Shown in pieces: positions 10,655 through 23,122 of a stretch of 64,000 bases of DNA (the stretch's first letter is position 1; every line of letters starts with the position of its first letter). The notes beneath the pieces were generated by a model. It saw nothing but the letters and a program-made list of their open reading frames with translations. It had not been told where the DNA came from and made no database searches. Made by a program: the position numbers and the translations under genes. Source of the stretch: Brachynemurus nebulosus (lineage: Eukaryota > Arthropoda > Insecta > Neuroptera > Myrmeleontidae); contig JAPWDM010000033.1 of assembly GCA_035578155.1 (NCBI GenBank), forward strand, positions 77,001-141,000. Reading direction: 5' to 3'.

Positions 10655-11960
10655 AACCCGTTGTGTAGCATTCTACGCCGCATTTTCATCCGCAGGACAG
10701 TTGTGGATCTCAGATAACACAACCTGTACCTATCTAAAATAGTTTACCTCGGTAATAGTAAAAAAGTTTCAAAATCGGTCAGTTATTTTATTTTGACACT
10801 TTTAGGTCCTACTGACACTGTCAGACCTTACATAACGTAATCTATATGTATCTAAAATAGCTTAGCTCCCCAACAGTGAAAAAATTTTCAAAATCGGTCG
10901 GTTAGTTTATTTTTGACACTTTTGGATCCGATGGACCCTGGCAGACTTTACATAACGTAATCTATATTTATCTAAAATAGTTTAGCTCTGTAACAGAGTG
11001 AAAAAATTTTCAAAATCGGTCGGTTAGTTTATTTTTACCACTTTTGGGTCCCATGGACCCTGGCGGACCCTAAATAACGTAATGTATGTCTATCTAAAAT
11101 AGCTTAGTTCCCCAACAGTGAAAAAATTTTCAAAATCGGTCGGTTAGTTTATTTTTGACACTTTTGGATCCCATGGACCCTGGCAGACCTTACATAACGT
11201 AATCTATATTTATCTAAAATAGTTTAGCTCTGTAACAGTGAAAAAATTTTCAAAATCGGTCAGTTAGTTTATTTTTGACACTTTTGGGTTCTATGGACCT
11301 TGGTGGACCTTACATAACGTAATTTATATTTATCTAAAATAGTTTAGCTCTGTAACAGTGAAAAAATTTTCAAAATCGGTCAGTTAGTTTATTTTTGACA
11401 CTTCTGGATCCTATGGACCCTGGCAGACCTTACATAACGGAATCTATATTTATCTAAAACAGTTTAGCTCTGTAACAGTGAAAAAATTTTCAAAATCGGT
11501 CAGTTAGTTTATTTTTGACACTTTTGGGTCCTGTGGACCCTGGCGGACCTTACATAATGTATTCTAAATCTATCTAAAATAGTTTAGCTCTGTAACAGTG
11601 AAGAAATTTTTAAAATTGGTCGTTTAGTTTATTTTTTACAATTATGGGATCAGTAAATCCTGGCGAAACTCATACAAGTCTAGTACTCTAACAGTAAGAA
11701 AAGGGTTCTAAGGATCTCATATAACTTATGGCAGTCCGTAAGCTTCTTGAGGACATCATTTAATTAATTAATTCAAATACTTTAACTTACTAACTGTGAA
11801 AAAATTTTTAAAATCGATTGGTTAATTAATTTCTGGCCTTTTTAGGTCCCGAAAACCTTGACCTCACATAAAATACCTTAAATCCATTTGAAATGGTTTA
11901 TTTTTTAACATTATTAATTATTAGTGAAAAAATTTTCAAAATCGATTCAAAATATTTTTC
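10280..11960 (+). repeat. ~120-bp satellite-like tandem array
   Basis: Recurring blocks 'atctaaaatagtttagctc', 'gtgaaaaaattttcaaaatc' and 'ggaccctggcagacctta' repeat every ~120 bases. About eight similar units run from 10740 to 11640, with increasingly diverged units at each side. The array is split near 10570-10650 by a (TA)n tract. No coding potential. Higher similarity in the centre than at the edges is the pattern expected from unequal exchange. Confidence 0.9.
10570..10650. repeat. (TA)n microsatellite
   Basis: About 80 bases of uninterrupted TA dinucleotides within the satellite array. Confidence 0.95.
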
Positions 11961-12597
11961 CGTGCATACATATGTACATTGTACATATTTTGTTTTGTTT
12001 CATATTTAATAATATATCATAACATAATCTTCAATTTCTTGTTTACTTAAAAATTCAATAAAAAAAAAAAATTCTTCATTACATTAGCTTAGAAAATCTG
12101 TTTAATTTACATTTTTCAACATGAGATAGAACCATGCTAATTATAATGCAATAAATGAGAAACAAAACTCTATACATGTATGTGTGTTATAACACATGTA
12201 TATGAATAGCCTTCACTTGTTCTCACAAAATTCTTTAATAAAAAAGTGAAATATTTTTATACTTCATAAAGAACTGAGATAGAAATATAAATTACTTATT
12301 ACAATGACAAAGAGAGCAAAATAAGGCAATAGTGAAAATTACGATTTTCTCGAAAACTGCTTAACATAGAAAGAAAATTATAAGAACATTTTCTTCATAA
12401 TTTTTTTTTCCTTTTCAACGATGTAAAAATCGAACTGTCTTATGATAGGATCGAATGATAAAAAATGGCCAGAAAACCTACTTCTGGGCATCCGACGTGT
12501 CTGGCTAACGAACTTAGCCAAGCCAATTCAGAATCCAGTCCGCACACAAAATTTCATAAGCGTTAGACGTTTCGTTCGAGAGTTATCGTGGGAACAC

Positions 12598-12600
<3 letters not shown>
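11961..12600. other. no gene seen
   Basis: AT-rich sequence. The last part (12440-12600) has the feel of an old element tail ('cacaaaatttcataagcgtt', 'gttcgagagttatcgtg') and runs straight into a (TA)n tract. No supported gene. Confidence 0.35.

Positions 12601-12684
<84 letters not shown>
12601..12684. repeat. (TA)n microsatellite
   Basis: TA dinucleotides that abut the left arm of the palindrome that follows. Confidence 0.95.
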
Positions 12685-13802
<1,118 letters not shown>

Positions 13803-14664
13803 TTTGGCGCCTATCTCACTATGAAACTGTTATTTAGTCCCGCATTGTAACACTTTCATAGTGCCGACTGTAATCACTTACGTGTCCATGACGCGTGGGC
13901 GGCGTAAATACAAAGGCGACTGCAGCACAGACATCCATACTCTGTGCTGCATTATCTCGTGGATGACTTAAAGTAGGAATAGTTTGTCCGAAGCCAGTTG
14001 TAACACAGCCGTCTGTAGTACAGCCGCATTCGTTTGTGTAAGGCAATGAAAAGGAGGATTCACCACAGACCGTCCTAGTCCATGCTGTATATGACTTAAA
14101 TCATTATTAATTCATCTGAATGATACTTCAATTCAGTAATATATGTAGTAGTACAGTCATACATATTTGTTTGAATAAGGCAATTAAAAAAAAAAACAAA
14201 TTTGATAAAATTACATAATGTTTTGTTTTTATTTAATTTTAGTTATTTTTATGTTTATAAACTAAAATCATTGTATTAAAAAATATGACAGTTAAGTTCA
14301 ATGTTTCTTAGCATTAGGGCGATTCAATTTAATATTTTCGCCAACGCTACGGTTCCGTCATTTCTTTTTTACTTCAGAGGTAGTAGGCCGTCCACTTTGT
14401 ATTCTCGAAGAAGACTTACAAGGAAAGGTTCTGAACTGTCAATTCGAAATTTTGATGAAACTTCGTGTACGTGTAGTACAAGCAAAAATAACGGACCCGT
14501 ATTTTTTTATCTGCCACACTGCCACCGTCGCCATTTAAGGGGTAAAATCACCTTTCAAAGTTAGGGTAAAATTTCAATTTTTCTTGGTTACTTTAAAACT
14601 ACGGCAAATAGAGAAAATTTTAAATTGACACAACACTTTATTTTTAAAAAGCTTTTTATTGATG
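13803..14664. other. no gene seen; old repeat debris
   Basis: The 13930-14075 stretch has recurring 'cagccg'/'acagac' words and partial similarity in style to 21680-21950, where 'ctgtattacagag' words recur. The similarity is too weak to call a family. Open frames lack motifs. Confidence 0.3.
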
Positions 14665-14666
14665 TA

Positions 14667-15563
14667 TAGGGTAAGTGCGGGAGAGATGCCGCAGTAGCCA
14701 TAGTTCGTCCGTTGGTTGATAGATAGCGCTATTAATGGATTATATGTTTAAAATAAGTTACTTATTTAAGCTGTATATGGTAACATTTATGATTAGTCCA
14801 TCAGTTTAGTAATTATCCAATTTTTTATTATTGAAAAGTGAGTTTTTTAACATAATATTTTATCAAGCATTTAATTCATTAGAATTTAATAATGATATTT
14901 CGGTATATTTTAAAAGTACTGTATCAAATTTTAGGTTCGAATTCCGCACTATACTTGCTATAGCAACATACGGCATCTATCCCAACAAAAAGGAGAGATG
15001 CCGCATTTAAAGTTGGTATAGATGCCGCATCATATTACATGTTAAAAATGTAGACTTATACCTTAATTATGCAATTTTTTTTTTGACTAAATTATGCCAC
15101 GTAAATATAAAAGATTCATTAATAGATCAGGAAGAGCTCTCGTATTAGTGAAGATAACGAGTATAGTGATGATTGCCTGTGTATTGAATGTTTTGAAAAG
15201 TACTCAAAAAAAAAAAAAAGTTGACTGGTTAAGATGTATAAAGTGCCAAAAATGGTTACATATGGCATGCATCATGTATGGAGATGTGTGTAAAATACAA
15301 AATTTTTGATATGAACTATGCGGCGTCTCACCTTCCTTGATGCGGCATCTCTCCCATAGGTGTGAGAGACACACCGCTTTGCAGGCTCTACAAAAATGTT
15401 AATTATGAATCCTTTATGACTCAAAATTTAAAATTATTTATAAATAATTTTAAAGAACAATGTTTACATTTATTGTGTACCAAATTTCAAATCAATTAAA
15501 TGCATACTTTAAGAATTATCAAGTGTTTTCAAAATGTGCGGCATCTCTCTCGTATTCACCCTA
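14667..15563 (+). mobile_element. pogo-like DNA transposon relic
   Basis: Terminal inverted repeats start TAGGGTAAGTGCGGGAGAGA at the left, and the complement of the right end begins TAGGGTGAATACGAGAGAGA. The ends are flanked by TA, the target preferred by Tc1/mariner/pogo elements. The word gatgccgca recurs as a subterminal repeat on both sides (14678, 14996, 15020 and complements near 15320, 15342, 15538). The only coding trace is the zinc-finger end of a transposase (next entry), so the element is a deleted, non-autonomous derivative. Confidence 0.8.
15094..15310 (+). pseudogene. C-terminal PHD-like zinc finger of a pogo/Tigger-type transposase
   Basis: The open frame contains W-x2-C-x2-C-x4-H-x2-C (WLRCIKCQKWLHMAC), followed by a further Cys. 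In an adjacent frame just upstream lie an acidic stretch and a C-x2-C pair (CIEC). The two frames are separated by a run of 14 A residues near 15206, so a slippage-type indel has broken one PHD-like finger in two. Such a finger at the end of the protein is known from many insect pogo/Tigger transposases. The DDE catalytic core is absent. The relic sits inside the TIR element and is not expected to be functional. Confidence 0.65.
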
Positions 15564-15736
15564 TAAAGCTAAGGTCGAACCAAACGAAGGGGTGGTTTAG
15601 GTAAAATTGGGGGTAAATTTTGAAACAGGGCGGATATGCTCTTGTATATTAAAATTTGAATAGCATATATATGAAATCTACATGAAAAATACTAGTTTAC
15701 CTATTTTTGCTCAAAGTTGAAATTTAAATAATAAAT
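15564..15736. other. spacer between pogo-like relic and Penelope copy
   Basis: No feature is seen; 'ggggtggtttaggtaaaattgggggtaaat' is purine-rich but not repeated elsewhere that I can see. Confidence 0.3.
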
Positions 15737-16243
15737 AATAAACAAATATTTTACTTCGCAAAAATACCACTTTTATTTTTGAAACTGACAATATTGTTTC
15801 GAACCGTCAGTTCATTTTCAAACAGAATAAATATTACATTCGTTACATGCCTTATATACTAATTTTATCTACCTATACTTATTAAGGGGGAATGGTCTGT
15901 GATGTGGAAGTGGAAAAGGTGGGAGTGATAGGAGAATCCAAAAATCAAGAAAAACAAGATTACATTACATGTGACAAGAGGGAAACAAACACGTGGCAAA
16001 AGATTGAACTTGAAAATGACAAAAAGACAGTATTACAGTGAATACAGTTTTAAACAGAAATTAAAATTTAAATAAGTTACAATATTGAAAATAAAGTTGA
16101 ACTATAAATATCGGTGTAATCATTTGAAAGGTGATCTGAGCTATGTTTATTTATTTCTATTGCTTCTAGGATTTTTAACTTCTGTCCTTTGCTTGCCTCG
16201 TGTAACACAGTAATTTCCCGTTCTGGTGTGTGTCCGGTGTCTA

Positions 16244-16894
16244 TTAAGTGCCTCGCAAAAGCAGAGTCGGATTTCTTATTTTATTGTTATTTTCAATTGT
16301 TATATCAATTTTTGTTTTATTGTTATATATTAAATTTCCTAGATTAAACCCTGATTTAAATGCTATATTTATGTTTGATTTTGCTAGAACTTTTTTAATT
16401 TTATCTGATATTTTACCAAAATTTGTTATAGTTTTAAAGTTAGTTTTTGGTTCTGGTTTAACGGAGGGGTAAATTTCTTTTAAGATTTGTTTAAATACTT
16501 TCCTAGCTATTAATTTATCGATTAGGTTTGAATTGTATCCGTTATTAAGCGCTATTAGTTTAATATTATTTATTTCTTTTTTAAAATTTCCTTCCGACAA
16601 AGGTGTATTAAACGCGCGGTGGATCATTGAATTGTAGGCTGCGACTTTATGTTGATACGGACTTATTGAATCATTTGGAATTGTAATACTTGAGTAAGAT
16701 GGTTTTCTATATATATTGAAATCAAGCTTATTGTTAATTTTGGTTAGAGTCAAATCTAAAAAGTTTATACTATTATCTTTTTCTACCTCCAAGAAGGAAA
16801 GGTATCCAACTGTATCTCTCAAAAATTTTTGAAACTTTGGTTGATTGTAGATTTTACTAAAAGTAATCACGAGCCATATGTCGTTCGTGCCCAT
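16244..16894 (-). pseudogene. Penelope RT C-terminal region (copy A)
   Basis: An open frame of 216 codons. Its first ~30 codons are read from the end of X1. From about codon 34 it is Penelope sequence: EVEKDNSINFLDLT, then NIYRKPSYSS, then the QHKVAAYNSMIHRA block, which in this family follows the RT palm. It ends in a shifted tail because about 125 bases spanning the GIY-YIG fold have been lost and replaced by a few AT-rich bases. It is not a start-to-stop gene; the ATG lies in inserted DNA. Confidence 0.85.
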
Positions 16895-17334
16895 AAGCGA
16901 TTTAAGGGGGTGAAACTCACCCCTAAAAATTTAAGTTTTTTCAATTTTCTGAAATACCTTGGAAATGGTAACAGCTTTGGTAGGGAAACTATATATATTT
17001 GTAAATGGCACTTTAAGATCTTTATTATGATACCAAAATTAAAGTTATAAAATCATTGGGGTTTCATCCCCCACCCCCACCCCCTCATTTTATCAGGTAT
17101 ATTTTGGTAAAAGAGAAAGCTGTTATGTGTAAATAAAAGAATTTTTAATTAATTTATTTCTTTATTTTATTATACCAGTTTATTTATTTTTGCATAAATA
17201 CATCCTTTGCTAATATTAACTTGAGAAAAATTTTAACTTTTTGATTTAATAATGAGCAAAAATATGGTCAAAAAATCTCGTATTTTAGCAATGAATTGCT
17301 ACAAACTTACGATATACTTTAAAGTATATAGTTT

Positions 17335-17726
17335 CCCTGATGGAAAAAAAAATTATGAAAAACTATGATAAATTCTATAAAATGTTATGAAACTCTATGA
17401 ACCAGTAAATTATTAAAAAATCATATTTTTTCATAGAAAATCATAAAAAATGACCATGGCTTTAATAAAAAATTATGCATAATTCTAAAATATTATGATT
17501 ATGAGTTATGAATAACTATGAAAAAATATGAATATCTATTACATCTGAATGTCTGAAAATCTACGAAAATCTCTTTTTTTTTAACGACAATTTCTAACAA
17601 ACGATGAATTTTTCTGAAAAAGTTTGATAATGAATTATAATCATAAAAGTGTCCAAATTTGGATATGTTTTTCATAGTTTTTCATAATTTGTCATAATTT
17701 TTTTCATAGATTTTTTTCCGTCCGGG
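17335..17726. mobile_element. MITE inside the left arm of X1
   Basis: The other two copies of this arm (18330 and 19690 regions) read straight across, so the inserted block is defined by comparison. Its ends are ccctgatggaaaaaaa and the complement of tttttttccgtccggg. The interior is made of ATTATGAAAAACTATG-type words on both strands. The target duplication is not clean. It inserted after the arm was formed. Confidence 0.75.
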
Positions 17727-17966
17727 CTAGAAAGAAAAAATACACTGGACCCCCCCCCCCCCTCATGCTTTACTGATATCTATACCAATCTTATTTATTT
17801 ATTTTTATTTATCTGTACAATTTTCAATATTTTAACCTCTGGATATCTATGGATTTCGACTCTGGAAACAATTCATCACAGTATTTTCGGATAATGTAAT
17901 TCTAAATGAGTATGCTATTGATTTACATCGCCGTAACTATATTCTCTAGCTCACAATCAGTTTTCG

Positions 17967-18203
17967 TCGCCTCGTTTTCAAAATTTGTTCAAGTATGGAT
18001 GGTATAAAAGTGGATAAATTGAGCAACGACCAGAAAGATTTGAAAATCCTATAACATATTGCTTTTTCAAAGAAGAAAGAGAAGCACCAAAGTGTAGTGT
18101 ATGTGGTAACCCCGCTTTTATAAGATGTGCTTGGTGTGGACAATATTTTTGTTTTGAACATTTTTATGAACAATATCATTATTGTGTAGATTACAAACCT
18201 TAA
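17967..18203 (+). pseudogene. zinc-finger C-terminus of the X-element protein
   Basis: One frame reads a basic/aromatic stretch (RFQNLFKYGWYKSG), a TAA at 18015, then about 60 codons ending at 18203. This part carries a dense zinc-binding pattern, C-x2-C-x7-C-x2-C-x4-C-x2-H-x5-H-x-C, starting at 18093 (CSVCGNPAFIRCAWC, then CFEH and HYC). The spacing resembles a cross-brace B-box- or ZZ-like finger. The position between the inverted arms of X1 makes it the end of that element's own protein. I do not recognise the family with certainty. No ATG-started upstream part or catalytic core is visible. Confidence 0.6.
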
Positions 18204-19430
18204 AATACTGAAAATTGTATTGAAAAATAAAAATAAATAAATAAGTAAACAAATAAATAGATTTGTATGGATATCGGTAAAGCATGGGGGGCGGGTTTGC
18301 AGTGTATTTTTTCTGTCTAAACTATGTCCTTTAAAGTATACCGTAAGTTTGTAACAATTCATTACTAAAATACGAGATTTTTTGACCATACTTTTGCTAA
18401 TTATTAAATCAAAAAGTTAAAATTTTTCCCAAGTTAATATTAGCAAAGGGTGTATTTATGCAAAAAGAAATAAACTGGTGTGATGTAAAATATATTAATT
18501 AAAAATTCTTTTATTTACACATAACAGCTTTCTCTTTTACCAAAATATACTTGATAAAATTAGGGGTTGAGGGTGGGGGATGAAACCCCAGTGATTTTAT
18601 AATTTTAATTTTGGTATCATAACAAAGATCTTAAAGTGCCATTTACAAATATACATAGTTTCCCTACCAAAGCTCTTACCATTTTCAAGATATTTAAGAA
18701 AAATAATTTCAGGGGTGAATTTCACCCCCTTAAACCGCTTATGGGCACGAACGAAATATGGCTCGTGTTTACTTTTAGTAAGATCTACAATTCACCAAAG
18801 TTCCAAAAATTTTTGAGAATACAGTTGAATACCTTTCCTTGTAAGTCAAATTGAATTTTTGGATCTAATGAATTTAATGACTCTACAAATTTTTCTAGCT
18901 GGCGGATCGATCCATCAAAGCCTATAATTATGTCATCCACGTATCTATATATATATAAATTTCTGCCAATAGAGTGGTCAGAGGTGGCCCGATTGAAACA
19001 CCACTTGTCTGTCGGAGGAATTTATTGCCGAACTCAAAGTAATTTTGTTTTAAAATTGTATTAAAGCCAACCCAACCCAAGCCGACAACCCAATAAGACC
19101 AGTAGTTTCCCATATTGGATGTCCATCACATAAATTATCACAACACCTAGATTCCCTTTTTAAAACCGAAACCCAATTCACCTCCAAACATAGCATCAAA
19201 AACTCATTCCAACTTGTAAATGAGTTAAATAACATATCCTTTCCCGGTCGGTACAAATTGGCGTCCCTGGACGTACGTAGTATGTTCACCAATATTTCTA
19301 CCAAGGAGTGTCTAAACTTGATTAGCGAAATAATAAACAATAAGATAAAGAATCCAGTAAAACAACCCGAGTTAATAAATACCTTTAATACAATTTTAAA
19401 ATAAAATAACTTTGAGTTCGAAAAACAAAT

Positions 19431-20232
19431 TTTGAAAACGAGGCGACGAAAACTGATTGTGAGCTAGAGAATATTGTTACGGCGATGTAACTCAATAGCA
19501 TACTCATTTAGAATTACATTATCCGAAAATACTGTGATGAATTGTTTCCAGAGTCGAAATCCCTAGATATCCCTAGGTTAAAATATTGAAAATTGTACAG
19601 ATAAATAAAAATAAATAAATAAGATTGGTATAGATATCAGTAAAGCATGGGGGGGGGGGGGTCCCAGTGTATTTTTTCTTTCTAAACTATATACTTTAAA
19701 GTATATCGTAAGTTTGTAGCAATTCATTGCTAAAATACGAGATTTTTTGACCATATTTTTGCTCATTATTAAATCAAAAAGTTAAAATTTTTCTCAAGTT
19801 AATATTAGCAAAGGGTGTATTTATGCAAAAAGAAATAAACTGGTATAATAAAATAAAGAAATAAATTAAATAAAAATTCTTTTATTTACACATAACAGCT
19901 TTCTCTTTTACCAAAATATACCTGATAAAATTAGGGGTGGGGGTGGGGGTGGGTATTGAAACCCCAATGATTTTATAACTTTAATTTTGGTATCATAATA
20001 AAGATCTTAAAGTGCCATTTACAAATATATATAGTTTCCCTAGCAAAGCTCTTACCATTTCCAAGATGTTTCAGAAAATTGAAGAAAACTCAAATTTTTA
20101 GGGGTGAATTTCACCCCCTTAAATCGCTTATGGGCACGAACGAAATATGGCTCGTGATTACTTTTAGTAAGATCTACAATCCACCAGTTTCAAAAATTTT
20201 TGAGAGATACAGTTGGATACCTTTCCTTGTTA
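19431..20232 (+). mobile_element. X2, truncated copy of DNA transposon X
   Basis: Matches the left arm and part of the centre of X1 in inverted orientation: it starts inside the zinc-finger region ('gaaaacgaggcgacgaaaac') and ends at the same terminal sequence as X1, next to TTAGAGG. The other half of the element is lost. Its insertion point in the Penelope RT is the same as that of X1, immediately before the EVEKD codons. Confidence 0.8.
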
Positions 20233-20462
20233 GAGGTAGAAAAAGATAATATGTAGTATATACTTTTTAGATTTGACTATAACCAAAATTAACAATAAGC
20301 TTGATTTCAATATATATAGAAAACCATCTTACTCAAGTATTACAATTCCAAATGATTCAATAAGTCTGTATCAACATAAAGTCGCAGCCTACAATTCAAT
20401 GATCCACCGCGCGTTTAATATACCTTTGTCGGAAGGAAATTTTAAAAAAAGAAATAAATAAT

Positions 20463-21044
20463 ATTAAAATAATAGCGAATAATAACGGATATAATTCAAA
20501 CCTAATCGATAACTTAATAGCTAGGAAAGAATTTAAACAAATCTTAAAAGAAATTTACCTCTCCGTTAAACCAGAACCAAAAATTAACTTTAAAACTATA
20601 ACATATTTTGGTAAAATATCAGATAAAATTAAAAAAGTTCTAGCAAAATCAAACATAAATATAGCATTTAAATCAGGGTTTAATCTAGGAAATTTAATAT
20701 ATAACAATAAAACAAAAATTGATAAACTTAAAAAATCGAGTATCTACAAGTTAAACTGCCAAGACTGTAATGGTTTTTACATCGGTCAAACTGGCAGAAA
20801 CTTTGAAACCCGGAGAGCAGAGCATTTTAGGTCATATAGAAATAAGAAATCTGACTCTGCTTTTGCGAGGCACTTAATAGACACCGGACACACACCGGAA
20901 CGGGAAATTACTGTGTTACACGAGGCAAGCAAAGCACAGAAGTTAAAAATCCTAGAAGAAATAGAAATAAATAAACATAGCTCCGATCACCTTTCAAATG
21001 GTTACACCGATATTTGTAGTTCAACTTTATTTTCAATATTGTAA
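20463..21044 (+). pseudogene. Penelope GIY-YIG endonuclease (copy B)
   Basis: An uninterrupted frame of 193 codons without an ATG start, ending at TAA 21042-21044. Its first half is the conserved post-RT linker (NLIARK, KISDKIKK, SGFNLGNLIY). The second half is the nuclease: SIYKLNCQDCNGFYIGQT holds the GIY and YIG strands with the C-x2-C pair that Penelope nucleases insert between them. The likely catalytic Arg is in TGRNFETRRAEH. A SAFARHLIDTGH block and a downstream Glu-rich helix follow. All key nuclease residues are present. The upstream RT is broken, so this is a relic with one well-preserved domain. Confidence 0.88.
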
Positions 21045-21392
21045 CTTATTGAAATTTTAATTTCTGTTTGAAACTGTATTCACTGTAATATTGTCTTTTT
21101 CTCATTTTCAAGTTCAATCTTTTGCCACGTGTTTGTTTGCCTCTTGTCACATGTAATGTAATCTTGTTTTTCTTGATTTTTGGATTCTCCTATCACTCCC
21201 ACCCTTTCCACTTCTACATCACAGACCACTCCCCCTTAATAAGTATAGGTAGATAAAATTAGTATATAAGGCATGTAACGAATGTAATATTTATTCTGTT
21301 TGAAAATGAACTGACGGTTCGAAACAATATTGTCACAGTTTCAAAAATAAAAGTGGTATTTTTGCGAAGTAAAATATTTGTTTATTACTTAC

Positions 21393-22050
21393 AAATATGG
21401 AATACCATAAAGTAACGCTCAAATCTATTAATATTGAAATTTAAAGCCTAAAGTGCAAAAATTGGACGGCTAATTTGAGGTGTGTCTCTTTTGTGAAATT
21501 CAACAAGGTATACTCCTCACAGGAATTATTCCAAAAAATAATTAGTTTTTCCTTGTCAATCATTTTGCTCTAAGCAACAATAGTTTTAATGGTTTTAACT
21601 GCAAAATTATCGCGCATGCACTGACCTTTGCTAAATCAGAGATAAAATAATTAAACAATTATGGCCCAATGGTACAAGCCGTTGACTGAACTGCAGCGGT
21701 GTTTGTTCAATAAGAAGTGTGTGTTTCAGACTGTATTACAGAGCGACTATAGCTGTGCTGCAGTCGTTTTCGATAAAAAAATATTATTCGAAGCCTATAA
21801 CGTTACAGAAAGCCTCCAAATGTCTGTAATGTAATCGTGTTTGCAGTATTTTATTTATGCAGAAACGGCTGTATTACAGAGTAACTTCTGTCTGTGCTAC
21901 AGTCGGCTTTGTATTTCCGCGTCCAGGACGATAAGTAAAGTTTCTTTGATTGTTATGGCTTCCAAGACTTCTAAAGTAGCGCAAGCATTGTGATCACTTT
22001 CGAAAAATAAAAAATTTTTCCCTCCAAAATAAAATTTTTTACGCACATTT
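21393..22050. other. no gene seen; weak repeats
   Basis: 21690-21930 contains recurring 'ctgtattacagag' and 'ctgtgctgcagtcg'-like words on a loose ~180-base period, an old degenerate repeat. Otherwise there is nothing that can be supported. Confidence 0.35.
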
Positions 22051-22089
22051 TACATTTTAGAGCTTCTTGAACAATTTTGGTTGGGTGTC

Positions 22090-22430
22090 TGTCCGTCTGT
22101 GCGGCGCCAGTTTGCACCAAGTAGCATAACTATTCGACTGTTTTTAATGAAATTTTCAGAAATTATGCAGTTTGGTTCCTAGATGGTCCCCTATGAATTT
22201 AATCGAAATCGGAATAACGGTAGCTACGCCGCTACCATGTCATTCCATTAATATACTAAATTGTACGAAGGGGCATAACTTCTGAACTACTCAATTTTTC
22301 TTTTTATGAAATTGTCAGAAATTATGCGGTCTGGATCCTAGATGGTTCCCTACAAATTTCATTGCATTCGGAGTAATAGTATCCACGACGCTACCATGAA
22401 ATCCCATTAAATGTCAATATCTTATTTACT
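22090..22430 (+). repeat. two tandem ~165-bp units
   Basis: Units at about 22117-22250 and 22270-22410 share 'gaaattttcagaaattatgc', 'cctagatggt', 'ccctaygaattt' and 'gctaccatg'. The sense-like wording resembles tandem repeats in LINE 3' tails, but no coding region is attached. Confidence 0.65.
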
Positions 22431-23118
22431 GCTAGTCCCACTTCGCTCAAATTTTTAAAGTATTTTAGGGGTTAGTTTCTAAAATATTTTTGCTATTATT
22501 TTATAATTTAGCCTTTAAGTATTTTAAGTTTTAACAATTTTTTATGAACTTTAAGGCGAAAATATAATTTCACGGTATATATATTTGGTAGAATCTGTTT
22601 TTTAAAGTCTTTTACGAGTACGAGGAAGCTGTGTGCCACAGCCCATTGGCAGCGTATTAGCGAATTTCCAAAATGAAATTCAGCTATTTTTTTTGTAACC
22701 GTGGTAACTAGAAAACAGAAATAGAATGGTAAATGAATGGGTAAATGATTTTTACAAGTCAAGTTACCTACTATATAAGAGTTAACTTACGATTCAAATC
22801 GTTGAAATTTTTTTTGCCAAAATATTCTTATATTGCTTCAAATTTAACTCTATACTTTATAATTTAATAAAGAGAGTTAGGTTTAACTCATTAACAGTCA
22901 AACATACTAACATTAAGGAAGTTATTACGATATTTATATAATAAAATACATCATTTGAAGTGTTTAAATTCCATTTTTATTTTGAATTATACAAAAATGT
23001 AATTCATATCAAATTACAAGTTACAAAATGCAAATAAAATATAAAAGTAATCAGTCACATTTCTGTAACAAATTATAGAATTTTTTTGTTTTTATTTTTT
23101 TTATTTATTTTGTTCTTA
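22431..23118. other. no feature seen; AT-rich
   Basis: Only short motif-free frames and homopolymer-rich DNA up to the piggyBac-type MITE. Confidence 0.35.
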
Positions 23119-23122
23119 TTAA

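Larger units (their letters stand above)
16795..18841 (+). mobile_element. DNA transposon X1 with very long terminal inverted repeats
   Basis: The outer ends are caaggaaaggtat..actg (complement at the right end, 18841), and long arms (about 16795-17990 and 18205-18841) match in inverted orientation. The arms share blocks such as 'gggtgaatttcaccccctta' and 'caaaaagttaaaattttt'. Comparison with copy B gives a 3-bp TTA target duplication (one side has decayed to TTG), which would fit PIF/Harbinger-type insertion, although other 3-bp groups are possible. The centre codes for a zinc-finger protein end. X1 interrupts the Penelope RT gene. Its left arm carries a further MITE. Confidence 0.75.
15737..19066 (-). 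mobile_element. Penelope-like element copy A (minus), carrying DNA transposon X1
   Basis: Read right to left: a reverse-transcriptase segment (19066-18842) with a QTSGVSIGP block and the catalytic YVDD motif, then transposon X1, then the rest of the RT region down to 16244. The diagnostic Penelope NFLDLT and YRKPS blocks are near 16750-16690. The GIY-YIG nuclease core present in copy B is deleted here, and the reading frame ends in a shifted remnant. The 3' non-coding tail (15737-16240) matches the tail of copy B. Copy A starts at a later point of the RT than copy B, so its 5' part is missing at the head-to-head junction. Confidence 0.85.
19067..21392 (+). mobile_element. Penelope-like element copy B (plus), carrying truncated X2
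   Basis: Reads left to right. The RT N-terminal part (19067-19430) contains the PVVSHIG block, the NSFQLVNEL block and motif A, SLDVRSMFTNI. It is broken by X2 at 19431-20232, then resumes at the EVEKD point and runs into the NIYRKPS block and a GIY-YIG nuclease. The 3' tail to 21392 matches copy A's tail. The RT catalytic YVDD segment is missing, replaced by X2. Copies A and B are arranged head to head with their junction near 19066. Confidence 0.85.

Noticed and set aside
18928..19340. Minus-strand frames of 61 and 96 codons near the Penelope junction
   Set aside because: They combine the true RT motif B piece with antisense sequence of copy B; only the RT piece is real and is reported under the Penelope copies.
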